This document shows positions 1 through 9,556 of a DNA stretch of 64,000 bases, in pieces (position 1 is the stretch's first letter; each line of letters starts with the position of its first letter). The position numbers and the translations under genes are program-made. This DNA comes from Bacteroidota bacterium (GTDB taxonomy: Bacteria; Bacteroidota; Bacteroidia; Bacteroidales; JAAAOM01): positions 124,001 through 188,000 of the forward strand of contig JAAAOM010000031.1 of the NCBI GenBank assembly GCA_009908855.1, read 5' to 3'. The notes below the pieces were generated by a model that saw only the letters and a list, made by a program, of their open reading frames with translations, did not search any database and was not told where the DNA came from.

Positions 1-1
1 A

Positions 2-601
2 TTATATCAAATTCGGCCGGCCTTTGGTGGAAATATTGTAGCAACCATAATAAACCCTGACAAAAGGCCCCAAATGGCCACGGTGCGCGAAGGGGTAATG
101 AAAAAAGCAATACACAACGAAAATTACAAAGGCAAACGTACTGATTTGGATGTGTCAAAATATGTAAAAGATGATGATTTTGTGGTAAAAATCATTGAAC
201 GACACATTGAATCCTCCAAAGTGAATATTAAAAATGCATCAATTATTGTGGCTGGCGGTTACGGCGTGGGTTCGAAAGAAAATTTTGATCTGCTGGCACA
301 ACTCGCTGAGACCATTGGTGCTGAGGTAGGAGCATCACGCGCTGCCGTAGATGCTGGCTTTGCCGGGCATGACAGGCAAATCGGGCAAACAGGGGTTACC
401 GTACGTCCCAAATTATACATTGCCTGCGGTATTTCCGGTCAAATACAACATATTGCCGGTATGCAGGACTCAGCCATGATCATTTCCATTAATAATGATC
501 CCGGTGCTCCGATTAATAAAATTGCGGATTATGTTATTACAGGTGATTTAACAGAAGTGTTGCCTAAAATGATTAAGTACTATAAGAAAAACACCAAGTA
601 A
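2..601 (+). CDS. etfA: Electron transfer flavoprotein alpha subunit, C-terminal part
   Basis: The frame is open from the first bases of the window to a TAA at 599-601, giving 199 residues; the N-terminal part lies outside. EtfA carries the FAD of the ETF heterodimer and passes electrons from acyl-CoA dehydrogenases to the respiratory chain. The visible part is the FAD-binding domain: an RPAFGGN block at the edge, a GQTG segment, and the family signature GVTVRPKLYIACGISG followed by QHIAGM. It ends with the usual NNDPGAPI and GDLTEVLP stretches. The acyl-CoA dehydrogenase gene follows after 41 bp in the same direction, as expected for an etf-acd unit; etfB is probably upstream, outside the window. 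An internal ATG at 74 is not the true start, because conserved family sequence precedes it. Confidence 0.95.
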   Translation, partial: LYQIRPAFGGNIVATIINPDKRPQMATVREGVMKKAIHNENYKGKRTDLDVSKYVKDDDFVVKIIERHIESSKVNIKNASIIVAGGYGVGSKENFDLLAQLAETIGAEVGASRAAVDAGFAGHDRQIGQTGVTVRPKLYIACGISGQIQHIAGMQDSAMIISINNDPGAPINKIADYVITGDLTEVLPKMIKYYKKNTK

Positions 602-642
602 GTGATTTTCTGACCATCGGTTGTAAACTTAAAATAAACAAA

Positions 643-2349
643 ATGGACAATTTTTATTTAGATAACCCGGAACTAAAATTTCATCTTACCCATCCGTTGA
701 TGAAAAAAATTGTAGCCCTTAAAGAACGTGATTTCAAGGATAAAGATAATTATGATTATGCACCTATTGATTTCGAGGACGCCATGGACAGCTATCAGAA
801 AGTGCTGGAGATCGTAGGCGATATTTGTGCCAATATTGTGGGGCCCAATGCTGAAGGTGTCGATCAGGAAGGACCTGTGCATGATAAAAATGGTGTAACC
901 TACGCAAAAGGTACGCAGGAAAATCTGGATGCCCTGATAAAAGCCGGTTTAATGGGAATTACATTGCCCCGTGAGTTTGAAGGACTTAATTTTCCCATTG
1001 TACCCTACACCATGGCTGCCGATATAGTATCAAGAGCTGATGCGGGATTTGTAAATATATGGGGATTACAGGATTGTGCAGAGACCATACATGAATTTGC
1101 TTCGGACGAACAAAAGACAAAATACTTACCACGGGTATCCAGGGGAGAAACAATGGCCATGGACCTCACAGAACCGGATGCCGGCTCTGACCTCCAGCGG
1201 GTAATGCTTAAGGCAAACTATAACGAGCAGGAGGATCAGTGGTACTTAAATGGCGTAAAACGATTTATTACCAATGGCGATGGGGATATTTCCCTTGTGT
1301 TGGCTCGTTCGGAAGACGGAACGGTTGATGGACGCGGTTTATCTATGTTTATTTACGACAAGGCAAGTAAAGGTGTGACTGTTCGACGAATTGAACATAA
1401 AATGGGTATTATTGGTTCGCCAACCTGTGAACTGGTGTTCAAAAATGCGAAAGCCGAACTGGTGGGTGATCGTAAGCTTGGCCTGATTAAATATGTTATG
1501 TCGCTTATGAATGGTGCCCGACTGGGTATCGCTGCCCAATCGGTCGGGATAGCCGAAGCAGCCTATCGCGAAGCTTTAACCTACGCTGAAGAAAGGGAAC
1601 AATTCGGGAAACCGATTATTCAATTTCCGGCTGTTTATGAAATATTAACGACCATGAAAGCCAAGCTTGATGCTTGTCGCTCATTGCTCTACGAAACAGC
1701 GCGGTTTGTAGATATATATAAAACCTACACGCATATAGCAGAGGAGCGCACCCTCGAAAAAGAAGAACGCAATGAAATGAAGAAATACCAAAAACTGGCT
1801 GATATATACACACCATTAGCAAAAGGGATTTCTTCGGAGCTGTGTAACCAAATGGCTTATGATTCATTGCAAATACATGGGGGATCCGGATTTATGAAAG
1901 ACTATCCCATTGAACGCATTTACCGCGATGCTCGTATCACTTCCATTTATGAGGGCACTACGCAGCTACAGGTTGTGGCCGCAATACGGGGTGTTACGGC
2001 CGGAGGCTATTTGAAACAGATCAATGAATATGAAAACAGCGAGATCAAACCTGAGCTCCAGAATTATCGTCGAATGCTGGTTGGTATGACGGAGGAGTAT
2101 GAAGATGCGGTAGATAAAATAAATAATATTGGAGATAGTGAATTTACTGATTTTCATGCACGCAGATTGGTGGAGATGGCCGGTAACATCATAATGGGCT
2201 ATTTGCTTATTCTTGACACCGAACGCGATCATAATTACTGGAAATCAACGGAAGTGTTTTTGAAGGTCGCACGAGGAGAAAACAAAGGCAAAGCTGAGTT
2301 TATTCGCTATTCAAACGTTAACGACCTGGGAAAATTCAAAAAGGAATAG
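643..2349 (+). CDS. Acyl-CoA dehydrogenase with C-terminal extension
   Basis: A flavoprotein that oxidises acyl-CoA to trans-2-enoyl-CoA and hands electrons to ETF, whose alpha subunit is encoded just upstream. The 568 residues are well above the roughly 380 of a canonical enzyme. The FAD/substrate motif DLTEPDAGSD lies near residues 173-183. The RxQFGKPI-type segment reads REQFGKPI. The catalytic-base region IYEGTTQLQ lies near 435-443, with Glu in the expected place. About 110-130 residues follow this core as a helical extension, as in the longer acyl-CoA dehydrogenases common in Bacteroidota. An insert rich in Lys and Glu interrupts the C-terminal helical domain near residues 355-385. The preferred substrate chain length cannot be read from the sequence. 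Confidence 0.93.
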   Translation: MDNFYLDNPELKFHLTHPLMKKIVALKERDFKDKDNYDYAPIDFEDAMDSYQKVLEIVGDICANIVGPNAEGVDQEGPVHDKNGVTYAKGTQENLDALIKAGLMGITLPREFEGLNFPIVPYTMAADIVSRADAGFVNIWGLQDCAETIHEFASDEQKTKYLPRVSRGETMAMDLTEPDAGSDLQRVMLKANYNEQEDQWYLNGVKRFITNGDGDISLVLARSEDGTVDGRGLSMFIYDKASKGVTVRRIEHKMGIIGSPTCELVFKNAKAELVGDRKLGLIKYVMSLMNGARLGIAAQSVGIAEAAYREALTYAEEREQFGKPIIQFPAVYEILTTMKAKLDACRSLLYETARFVDIYKTYTHIAEERTLEKEERNEMKKYQKLADIYTPLAKGISSELCNQMAYDSLQIHGGSGFMKDYPIERIYRDARITSIYEGTTQLQVVAAIRGVTAGGYLKQINEYENSEIKPELQNYRRMLVGMTEEYEDAVDKINNIGDSEFTDFHARRLVEMAGNIIMGYLLILDTERDHNYWKSTEVFLKVARGENKGKAEFIRYSNVNDLGKFKKE

Positions 2350-2602
2350 CATCAGGATCATGCTTCAGTTCAACAAATTTCTAAATGCTGTTATTGATAA
2401 ATACGGGATTTGAAGCCGGATATTTTTTAACTATAAAGAAATTTTACAATCCCTGCATTATTTTCTCGTATAAGCCTAAATGTCATTGGGTTAAACACCA
2501 TGTTTATAACCTGTTTATTTTGAGGCAAGGTGCAAAATAATTTTTATTTATTATTTCTAAGGAAAATTGTGATATTTGCCGATCAAACAAAAATGGTTAA
2601 CA

Positions 2603-3415
2603 ATGGCAAATGACTTATTAAAAGGCAAAAAAGGCATTATTTTCGGAGCGCTTAATGATAAATCTATTGCATGGAAAGTGGCAGAACGGGCTTATGAAGA
2701 GGGTGCTGAAATTGTGCTTTCAAATACAGCAGGTGCATTGCGTATGGGTGAGATCAATGCTTTAGGTGAAAAAATAAATGCACCCATTATTGCTGCCGAT
2801 GCTACCAACGTTGAAGAACTTGACCTGGCAATTGACAAAACCATGGAGCATTTTGGCGGTGGTTTCGACTTTGTTTTGCATTCAATCGGTATGTCCCCCA
2901 ATGTAAGAAAGAAAATACCTTACGATGACCTGAATTATGTTTTTTTCAATAAAACACTCGATATATCTGCTATTTCGTTTCATAAAATATTGAGAGTTTG
3001 TAAACAGAAAGATGCGATCAACGAGTGGGGATCAGCATTGGCGCTTTCCTATATAGCCGCTCAACGAACCTTTTTCGGATACGATGATATGGCCGATGCC
3101 AAGGCACTGCTGGAGTCTATTGCCCGTAGTTTTGGCTATATTTACGGGAAGGATAAAAAAGTAAGGGTGAACACTATTTCTCAGTCGCCAACTATGACAA
3201 CCGCCGGAAGCGGAGTGAGCGGACTTGATTTGTTGTTCGATTTTGCCGAAAGAATGTCCCCCCTGGGTAATGCCGATGCTTTGGATTGTGCTGATTATTG
3301 CATTATGCTGTTTTCCGACCTGGCCCGCAAGGTAACCATGCAAAATCTGTATCATGATGGCGGTTTTGCAAGTATAGGAATCAGTGAGGAGGCTATGGAT
3401 AAATACAAAAGCTGA
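2603..3415 (+). CDS. fabI: Enoyl-[acyl-carrier-protein] reductase, FabI type
   Basis: An NADH-dependent enoyl-ACP reductase, the last step of each fatty-acid elongation cycle, in the short-chain dehydrogenase superfamily. The 270 residues begin at the ATG MANDLL; an upstream in-frame TTG at 2576 would add nine unlikely residues. The N-terminal nucleotide-binding segment GIIFGALNDKSIAW matches the FabI pattern, which replaces the classical glycine motif. The catalytic Tyr-x6-Lys is seen as YDDMADAK (Tyr160, Lys167). After that, NTISQSPTMTTAGSG corresponds to the substrate loop, though the usual SAGP reads SQSP. The gene stands alone, with about 250 bp of AT-rich leader in which I see no further gene. 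A strong hairpin follows the stop. An unspecialised SDR is less likely given the N-terminal motif. Confidence 0.9.
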   Translation: MANDLLKGKKGIIFGALNDKSIAWKVAERAYEEGAEIVLSNTAGALRMGEINALGEKINAPIIAADATNVEELDLAIDKTMEHFGGGFDFVLHSIGMSPNVRKKIPYDDLNYVFFNKTLDISAISFHKILRVCKQKDAINEWGSALALSYIAAQRTFFGYDDMADAKALLESIARSFGYIYGKDKKVRVNTISQSPTMTTAGSGVSGLDLLFDFAERMSPLGNADALDCADYCIMLFSDLARKVTMQNLYHDGGFASIGISEEAMDKYKS

Positions 3416-3440
3416 AAATGCATTGCTACAATGCATTTTC
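3414..3440 (+). terminator. Hairpin terminator after fabI
   Basis: A perfect 12-bp inverted repeat (GAAAATGCATTG / CAATGCATTTTC) with a 3-nt loop starts inside the fabI stop codon. The arm ends in TTTTC rather than a long T run, so it is a plausible but not ideal intrinsic terminator. Confidence 0.7.
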
Positions 3441-3471
3441 ATTAGTAAAACCCAACGTTGGCAATGCATTG
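3418..3471. repeat. Recurring ATGCATTG palindromic motif
   Basis: The sequence ATGCATTG or its complement occurs in both arms of the fabI hairpin. It occurs again at 3462-3471 as the palindrome CAATGCATTG, just after another 8-bp palindrome, CAACGTTG (3453-3460). These lie in the 105 bp between fabI and the DUF819 gene. They may be only hairpin-forming terminator DNA, or a protein-binding site for the downstream unit. Confidence 0.4.
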
Positions 3472-3520
3472 TTGCAGAGGGTGATATAAGTGGTTTCTTC
3501 AATTCAATTATATCAATATC

Positions 3521-4735
3521 ATGCCTGGAATGCTGTTAATTTTATATGTATGCTTACCAATAGGAATCATTTATTTAACCGGTAAAAGCAAATTGGCCAA
3601 TCGCATTGGATCAGTGATTATTGCATACGGTGTCGGGCTTATTTTAAGTCATTCGGGTATCATTCCGAAGGCATCCGGGGAATTAAAAAACCAATTGCAT
3701 CAATCCGAAAGCCAAATGAATGAACAAACACTTTCAAACGCGGATAAAGCATATGTAAAAATATATCGTTGGCAGGAAACATTATCAAGTCTGTCCATTG
3801 CACTGGCATTACCATTACTGCTGTTTTCATTAAATGTAAAACAATGGTTCAAAATGGCCGGGAAAACATTCGTATCGCTCGCTATTGCCATTGTCTCGGT
3901 GTTTATAGTTATAATGGCTGCATTTTATTGGTTTGAAGCAGACTATTCATGGAAAATTGGCGGTATGCTGGTTGGTTTATACACCGGAGGCACACCAAAC
4001 CTTGCCAGTCTTAAAATTATGCTCGGACTTGACGCTGAAACATATCTGCTTCTTCATACTTATGATATGGTTGTTTCATTTTTTTACCTGGTATTTTTAA
4101 TGACCATTGGTAAATGGCTGTTTCGTAAATTTTTAACCCGGAATCAGGGTGTAATGGACGATCATAATTCAACATGGGCCAATAATGGTTATAACGGCTT
4201 TTTTAATAAAAAAAACCTTTTACCATTGTCAATGGCCTTTGGACTGGATATACTGATTCTGTTACTGGCCGGAAGCATAACACTGCTTACTCCTAAAAAT
4301 ATGGACCCGGTTATTGCCATATTAACTATAACGAGTTTAGGAATTTTATTGTCATTTAATAAAAAAATAAACAACTTTCCGAAAACATTTGAACTAGGAA
4401 TGTACTTTATTTTAATGTTCAGTATCGTGATAGCATCAATGGTAAATATACATACATTGCTACATATTAATTATGAATTGTTAAGACTGGTATCGGTGGT
4501 TGTATTCGGTACGTTAATCATGCACCTGTTATTGTCAAAAATATTTAAAGTAGATGCCGACACAGTCATGATTACATCAGCCGCACTTATATGTTCACCG
4601 CCATTTGTGCCGTTGGTAGCTGAATCATTAAAAAATAAACAAATTATAGTGGGTGGATTAACCATTGGTATCATTGGTTATGCCATAGGTAATTATTTAG
4701 GAGGTGCTGTTTCATTATTATTAAAATCGTTTTAA
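3521..4735 (+). CDS. DUF819 family integral membrane protein
   Basis: A polytopic inner-membrane protein of 404 residues with about ten to eleven hydrophobic segments, starting MPGMLLILYVCLPIGIIYL. It matches the DUF819 (YjcL-like) family. The conserved GGTPN motif (near residues 156-160) is followed by an amphipathic stretch, and the same kind of half-membrane segment, ICSPPFVPLVAESL, recurs near the C-terminus. Family members are thought to be transporters, but no substrate is established. Its TAA stop is immediately followed by the ATG of the formimidoyltransferase gene, so the two are almost certainly co-transcribed and translationally coupled. By context it could carry a compound of histidine or folate one-carbon metabolism; that is inference only. 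Confidence 0.8.
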   Translation: MPGMLLILYVCLPIGIIYLTGKSKLANRIGSVIIAYGVGLILSHSGIIPKASGELKNQLHQSESQMNEQTLSNADKAYVKIYRWQETLSSLSIALALPLLLFSLNVKQWFKMAGKTFVSLAIAIVSVFIVIMAAFYWFEADYSWKIGGMLVGLYTGGTPNLASLKIMLGLDAETYLLLHTYDMVVSFFYLVFLMTIGKWLFRKFLTRNQGVMDDHNSTWANNGYNGFFNKKNLLPLSMAFGLDILILLLAGSITLLTPKNMDPVIAILTITSLGILLSFNKKINNFPKTFELGMYFILMFSIVIASMVNIHTLLHINYELLRLVSVVVFGTLIMHLLLSKIFKVDADTVMITSAALICSPPFVPLVAESLKNKQIIVGGLTIGIIGYAIGNYLGGAVSLLLKSF

Positions 4736-5746
4736 ATGGATAAGTTAATTGAATGTGTCCCAAACATCAGTGAGGGAAATAATAAAGAAATTATCAAAGA
4801 ACTGGAGTCGATCATTAAAGCCGGCACGGGTATTACATTGCTCAATACCGATATCGGTCGCAATGCCAATCGCACTGTATTTACGTATGTAGGTAGGCCG
4901 GAAGATGTTATTGAGGTAACTTTTAGTCTGATCCGGGAAGCTGCTCAGCTTATAGATATGCGGCTGCAAAAGGGAGAACATCCGCGTTTGGGTGCTGTTG
5001 ACGTGTGTCCTTTTGTACCCCTGAAAAATATTACCCTGGAGGAAACCGCCGGTTACGCCGGAAAGTTAGCGGAAAGGGTAGGCAATGAGTTAAATTTATC
5101 GGTATATGCTTACGAGGCATTATCAAATAATACCAATCGAAAGTCATTAGAGCAGATTCGAAAAGGAGAATACGAGGGATTGAGGAAAAAAATAACTGAA
5201 GACGCCTGGAAACCAGACTATGGGCCATCGGTTTTTAATGAAAAATTCGGTGCAATTATTATGGGGGCACGTGATTTTTTAATTGCCTATAATGTTAACC
5301 TGAATACCACCAACCATCATATAGCCAAACGAATAGCCGAATCAATTCGTGAATCCGGTAAAATAGTTACAGAGAATGGTATGAAAAAACGTGTTCCGGG
5401 TAAGTTAAAATCAGTTAAAGCCCTGGGATGGTATATGGATGCATTCCAATGTGCACAGGTATCGACCAACCTCACCAATTTCAGGGAGGTGAATTTATAT
5501 GATGCTTATCTTGCCGTTGAAAAAGAAGCGGAAAAGCATAACGTGCAAGTTACCGGAGCAGAGTTGATCGGGTTAGTACCTGAGGAGGCCCTGGTTCATT
5601 CGTATAATTCCTACATTCAGGCAGAAAACCTGAAACCTGTTGATAGCAAGAAAGGCAAAATGGAGGCGATTATTGAACGGCTAAACCTGAATTCAGTAAA
5701 AGAATTTAAGCTACACACCCAGGTAATTGAGGAATTATTGGCTTAG
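4736..5746 (+). CDS. ftcD: Glutamate formimidoyltransferase
   Basis: Transfers the formimino group of N-formimino-L-glutamate to tetrahydrofolate, the last step of one histidine degradation route. The 336 residues cover only the transferase half of the bifunctional FTCD protein; no cyclodeaminase domain follows. Family blocks visible are ECVPNISEGN at the N-terminus, HPRLGAVDVCPFVP (near residues 82-95) and GARDFLIAYNVNLNTT (near 178-193), which build the substrate and folate sites. The gene directly abuts the DUF819 membrane gene upstream. No other histidine-utilisation gene (hutH, hutU, hutI or a separate cyclodeaminase) is in the window, so the rest of the pathway would have to lie elsewhere. 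Confidence 0.93.
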   Translation: MDKLIECVPNISEGNNKEIIKELESIIKAGTGITLLNTDIGRNANRTVFTYVGRPEDVIEVTFSLIREAAQLIDMRLQKGEHPRLGAVDVCPFVPLKNITLEETAGYAGKLAERVGNELNLSVYAYEALSNNTNRKSLEQIRKGEYEGLRKKITEDAWKPDYGPSVFNEKFGAIIMGARDFLIAYNVNLNTTNHHIAKRIAESIRESGKIVTENGMKKRVPGKLKSVKALGWYMDAFQCAQVSTNLTNFREVNLYDAYLAVEKEAEKHNVQVTGAELIGLVPEEALVHSYNSYIQAENLKPVDSKKGKMEAIIERLNLNSVKEFKLHTQVIEELLA

Positions 5747-6345
5747 CAGTTTCTGTTACCTTCTTCTCTATTACGGACTGTTATTATTTTCTGATCGTTA
5801 ATATTGGGTTTAACACTTTTCCGGTTGTAGGATGATGAATGCTATTTCCACTGGTGTACAGAAAAATTAATATAGCCCCATTCATAAACGTTATGACTTC
5901 CACCTTGCTTCAAATATAGAAAGGCCAATTCTATGTAACTGAAATTTGGAATAACGTAATTCCTGAACCTGTCAAAGGAGAATTCTAATTAATGAATCTA
6001 TATCTAAAAACAAATCACGATAATATGCATGCCGTTATTTAGAATGATTATATGTTACTACAATATTAAGCAAATGTTAGGAGAAAAATTGTATTTTGCA
6101 TGACAAAGATTTGATGTTTATAATGGATAAAATTTCAGATGCTGGGTATAAATATAAGGGGTGCTTAACTATAAAATAGCAATTATTTAAATTTCACCCC
6201 TTCTTACATAAGGTTTTGCTACATAAAGTTGTTTTGTTTTGAGTAAAGCTGTAAACCCGGTATTTTGTGTTTTTATGTATCTTTCTAATAATTAAATATT
6301 TAGCAATGTTAAATTTTATTTTGTTGAATGGATTTTTTTTTTAGT
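5747..6345. other. Long AT-rich intergenic region before SusC locus 1
   Basis: About 600 bp with no supported gene. It contains an inverted repeat, AAGGGGTG (6156-6163) and CACCCCTT (6195-6202), with a 31-nt spacer, about 150-190 bp upstream of the promoter. It could be an operator or an RNA hairpin. No terminator is evident for the preceding ftcD gene, and I see no tRNA-like or other structured RNA. Confidence 0.5.
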
Positions 6346-6376
6346 TTTGGTTTAGCACATTGATAACATATGTTTT
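6346..6376 (+). promoter_or_regulatory. Bacteroidota-type promoter of SusC locus 1
   Basis: TTTG at 6346-6349, a 19-nt spacer, then TATGTTTT at 6369-6376. This is one base from the known Bacteroidota consensus TTTG/TAnnTTTG with its preferred spacing. The susC start codon lies 22 nt downstream, leaving a short leader. Confidence 0.75.
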
Positions 6377-6397
6377 ATTAACCTAAAATTTATATCT

Positions 6398-9300
6398 ATG
6401 AAAAGATTTACAGGATTATTTGTATTCTTGTTGCTATTGGGAAGCTCATTCCTGATAGCACAAGAAACTGTAACAGGTGTGGTTACCAGTGCCGAAGATG
6501 GTGAGCCTATACCTGGTGTTTCTGTGGTTGTGGATGGCACAACTATAGGGACAATAACGGATATTCAGGGAGAATATTCGATTACTGTTCCTTCTGATAC
6601 GGCTTCACTACGGTTTAGTTTCGTAGGATTGGAAAAACAAACCCTTCCTGTTGCCGGACAAACTCAAATTGATGTGGTGATGAATCCTACAGCTATTGGA
6701 GTTGATGAGGTTGTGGTAACGGCTATGGGTTTTCGAAGAAATGTAAAATCCTTGAGTTTTAGCCAGCAATCGGTTGATGATGAGGATATTACTCAAGCTG
6801 GCCAGCCTGACTTGGCAAGTGCTCTACAAGGAAAAGTAGCTGGTGTGGGTATCACTTCATCAAGTGGTAATCCAGGTGCTTCCAACTACATGACCATTCG
6901 AGGGGCTAGATTCCTTGATGGAAATAACCAACCCCTTTTTGTGGTAGATGGCCAACCCATAGAATCTAACCCTATTTTCGTCGATGCACAAACTGTTGAT
7001 CGTGTGGCCGGCAGCGATGCTTCGAGCCGTACGTTGGACATAAACCCCGACGACATTGAATCAATTGATGTATTGAAAGGCCCTGCTGCCGCCGCGTTGT
7101 ATGGTTTGCGTGCATCAAATGGAGCGGTTATTATCACCACCAAAAGTGGTCGTACTTCACGTGATGGAGATGTAACTTTCAGTACTTCGTTTTCTATGGA
7201 TCAGGTTACACGCCTTCCATCCTTGCAAAGTACCTATGCTCAGGGTAGTGATGGGTCATTTCAACAAAATGCTTCAACCTCATGGGGCCCTCCAATTGAT
7301 TCTTTGGACCCTTATTTAAGTACTAAAACGGGTGATACCATTACTCCTCAGTTACACGATAATGTTGAACCATTCTTTAGGGATGCTAAGACATATACAG
7401 TTAACCTAGGGTTTGCCAATGGCAATGACAATGGAAACTATCATGCAAGCCTGGGCTTCATGGACCAAACCGGTGTAATTCCGGCCACAAATATGCAACG
7501 ATATACAGGTAAATTAACAGGCCGATATAAAATAACTGATAAATTACATGTTGGGGGTACTGCGATGTTTACCCATCTTGATATAAATAAACCAGCAAAT
7601 GGAAGTAACCTATCCAATCCATTATTCACGGTATATTTTGCGCCAAGGTCTTATGATTTATTCGGAACACCTTATGCCGAAGAAGATAATCCATATCAAC
7701 AGATTCATTACCGTTCCGCTATGGATAACCCGAGATGGTCAGTAGAGAATAATAAATTCAATGAGAAAAACGACCGCTTCATTGGTAACATTCACTTTGA
7801 ATATAATCTGCTTGACTATTTAAGTGTAAGATATCAGTTGGGTGCTGATTATTTAGGCAACCAGCAAAAAGAAGTTTATGAATTGGGTTCCGGTGAATCT
7901 GGAGGACGTGGAACTACACCTTCTGGTGGTCAGATAACAGACTTCAACTGGTCTCAGAGGGAAACCAACTCAAACTTATCTTTTATTCTTGACAAGAAAA
8001 TTAATAATTTAGGTATTAGTGCAATTCTTGGTAACGAGATATATGATTACTATGCCCGTGAAATGAAAACTATTGGAACCGGATTTAACATTGGCGGTTA
8101 CCACAATGTGCGTAACACGGCCAGCCAAGAGGTAACAGAAGATATCTTTCGTAGAAGAACTGCTGGTATTTATGGAACCACAACATTGGATTATGATGAG
8201 ATTGTTTATTTAACCTTAACTGGAAGGAACGATATTGTTTCCAACCTGGCTGAAGGCAATCGATCTTATTTCTATCCTAGTGTAGGTATGAGTTTCGTTT
8301 TTACCGAGGTAGTAAATATTCCTGAAGGTATACTCAATTTCGGTAAAGTTCGTGCCAGTTGGGCTGAAGTTGGTCAATCATATGATGCCTCTTATCCCAC
8401 CCAGAATGTTTACGTTCAGGGAGCGTCAGGTTCCGGTTTCTTAAGTGACGATTATATTTTCCCCATTGACGGACAAAATGCATTCGGTCATTATTTTGAG
8501 TTAAGAAGTGATGATTTACAACCGCAAAATACCACTACCATTGAATTAGGTATAGATTTAAGATTCTTTCGGAATCGCGTGCATCTGGATTATACTTATT
8601 TCAACGCACAAGTTGAAGACCAGATATTTGCGGTGCCAATTTCTCCATCCACCGGATATACTGAGGAGCTTAGAAATGCCGGTAGTGTGGAAAGTATTGG
8701 ACATGAGGCTATATTAAATGTGATACCAGTTCTGACCTCGGATTTCAGATGGGACATTACTGCTAACTTTACCAATTACACCAATACGGTTCTTGAATTA
8801 GCACCTGGAGTAAGTGATATTTACCTGGGTGGATTTACCACACCAAGCATCCGGGCATTGGCTGGTGAAACTTATCCATCAATATTTGGTATAGGCTATT
8901 TACGTGATGAAGATGGTAATATTGTGCTGTTAGACGATCCAGGTAATCCTTATCATGGAATGCCGCTCTCTGATCCTAATTCTAAGAAGATAGGGGATGT
9001 TCAACCTGATTTCTTTGTCGGCCTTAACAATAAATTCAGCTACAAAGGCATATCCTTAACAGTTTTGGTTGACTGGAAACAAGGTGGTGAAATGTATTCA
9101 GGTAACAACAGGTTAGGACGCTTATATGGCATGTTAGAAATTACCGAAGACCGTGAATCACCGGTGGTTTTAGATGGTGTAAAGGGATATTTGGATGCTA
9201 ACGGTGATTTAGTTGTTACCGGTGATAATGATATAGCCATTCTTCGGAATGATAACTATTGGAATGATGTTTTGGGAGATATCGATGAGGCCCATGTAAT

Positions 9301-9547
9301 GGAAGCATCTTACTTGCGCTTGAGAGAAATTGCGATGAGTTACCGCTTACCTTCATCAATTATTGGAGGGACATTTATTGAGAATGCTACCATTTCATTG
9401 TTCGGAAGGAATTTAGCACTATGGTCATCTTACCCGAACTTTGATCCGGAATCGAGTACTACAGGTGCGGTAAACGGACAAGGTTTGGAATATGTAGCTT
9501 TCCCGCAGACAAGAAGTTTTGGTGGTAAGTTAAATTTTACTTTTTAA
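6398..9547 (+). CDS. SusC/RagA-family TonB-linked outer membrane transporter 1
   Basis: An outer-membrane TonB-dependent transporter that imports an oligomer captured by its SusD partner. The 1049 residues begin with a Sec signal peptide (MKRFTGLFVFLLLLGSSF, cleavage near residue 22). Next comes a carboxypeptidase-regulatory-like beta domain (about 23-105, starting TVTGVVTS and including ITDIQGEYSI). A TonB-box-like stretch DEVVVTA follows, then the plug (about 125-255) with FVVDGQPI and SIDVLKGPAAAALYG. The rest is a 22-strand barrel ending in the aromatic signature FGGKLNFTF. The SusD gene follows after 9 nt. The substrate cannot be read: no glycoside hydrolase, polysaccharide lyase, sulfatase or peptidase gene belongs to this three-gene locus, and no anti-sigma or hybrid regulator sits beside it. 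Confidence 0.95.
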   Translation: MKRFTGLFVFLLLLGSSFLIAQETVTGVVTSAEDGEPIPGVSVVVDGTTIGTITDIQGEYSITVPSDTASLRFSFVGLEKQTLPVAGQTQIDVVMNPTAIGVDEVVVTAMGFRRNVKSLSFSQQSVDDEDITQAGQPDLASALQGKVAGVGITSSSGNPGASNYMTIRGARFLDGNNQPLFVVDGQPIESNPIFVDAQTVDRVAGSDASSRTLDINPDDIESIDVLKGPAAAALYGLRASNGAVIITTKSGRTSRDGDVTFSTSFSMDQVTRLPSLQSTYAQGSDGSFQQNASTSWGPPIDSLDPYLSTKTGDTITPQLHDNVEPFFRDAKTYTVNLGFANGNDNGNYHASLGFMDQTGVIPATNMQRYTGKLTGRYKITDKLHVGGTAMFTHLDINKPANGSNLSNPLFTVYFAPRSYDLFGTPYAEEDNPYQQIHYRSAMDNPRWSVENNKFNEKNDRFIGNIHFEYNLLDYLSVRYQLGADYLGNQQKEVYELGSGESGGRGTTPSGGQITDFNWSQRETNSNLSFILDKKINNLGISAILGNEIYDYYAREMKTIGTGFNIGGYHNVRNTASQEVTEDIFRRRTAGIYGTTTLDYDEIVYLTLTGRNDIVSNLAEGNRSYFYPSVGMSFVFTEVVNIPEGILNFGKVRASWAEVGQSYDASYPTQNVYVQGASGSGFLSDDYIFPIDGQNAFGHYFELRSDDLQPQNTTTIELGIDLRFFRNRVHLDYTYFNAQVEDQIFAVPISPSTGYTEELRNAGSVESIGHEAILNVIPVLTSDFRWDITANFTNYTNTVLELAPGVSDIYLGGFTTPSIRALAGETYPSIFGIGYLRDEDGNIVLLDDPGNPYHGMPLSDPNSKKIGDVQPDFFVGLNNKFSYKGISLTVLVDWKQGGEMYSGNNRLGRLYGMLEITEDRESPVVLDGVKGYLDANGDLVVTGDNDIAILRNDNYWNDVLGDIDEAHVMEASYLRLREIAMSYRLPSSIIGGTFIENATISLFGRNLALWSSYPNFDPESSTTGAVNGQGLEYVAFPQTRSFGGKLNFTF

Positions 9548-9556
9548 ACTGTTAAA

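Noticed and set aside
3032-3502. 156-codon minus-strand open frame over fabI
   Set aside because: It lies opposite a clear fabI gene, its composition follows that gene's codons, and it has no recognisable protein features.
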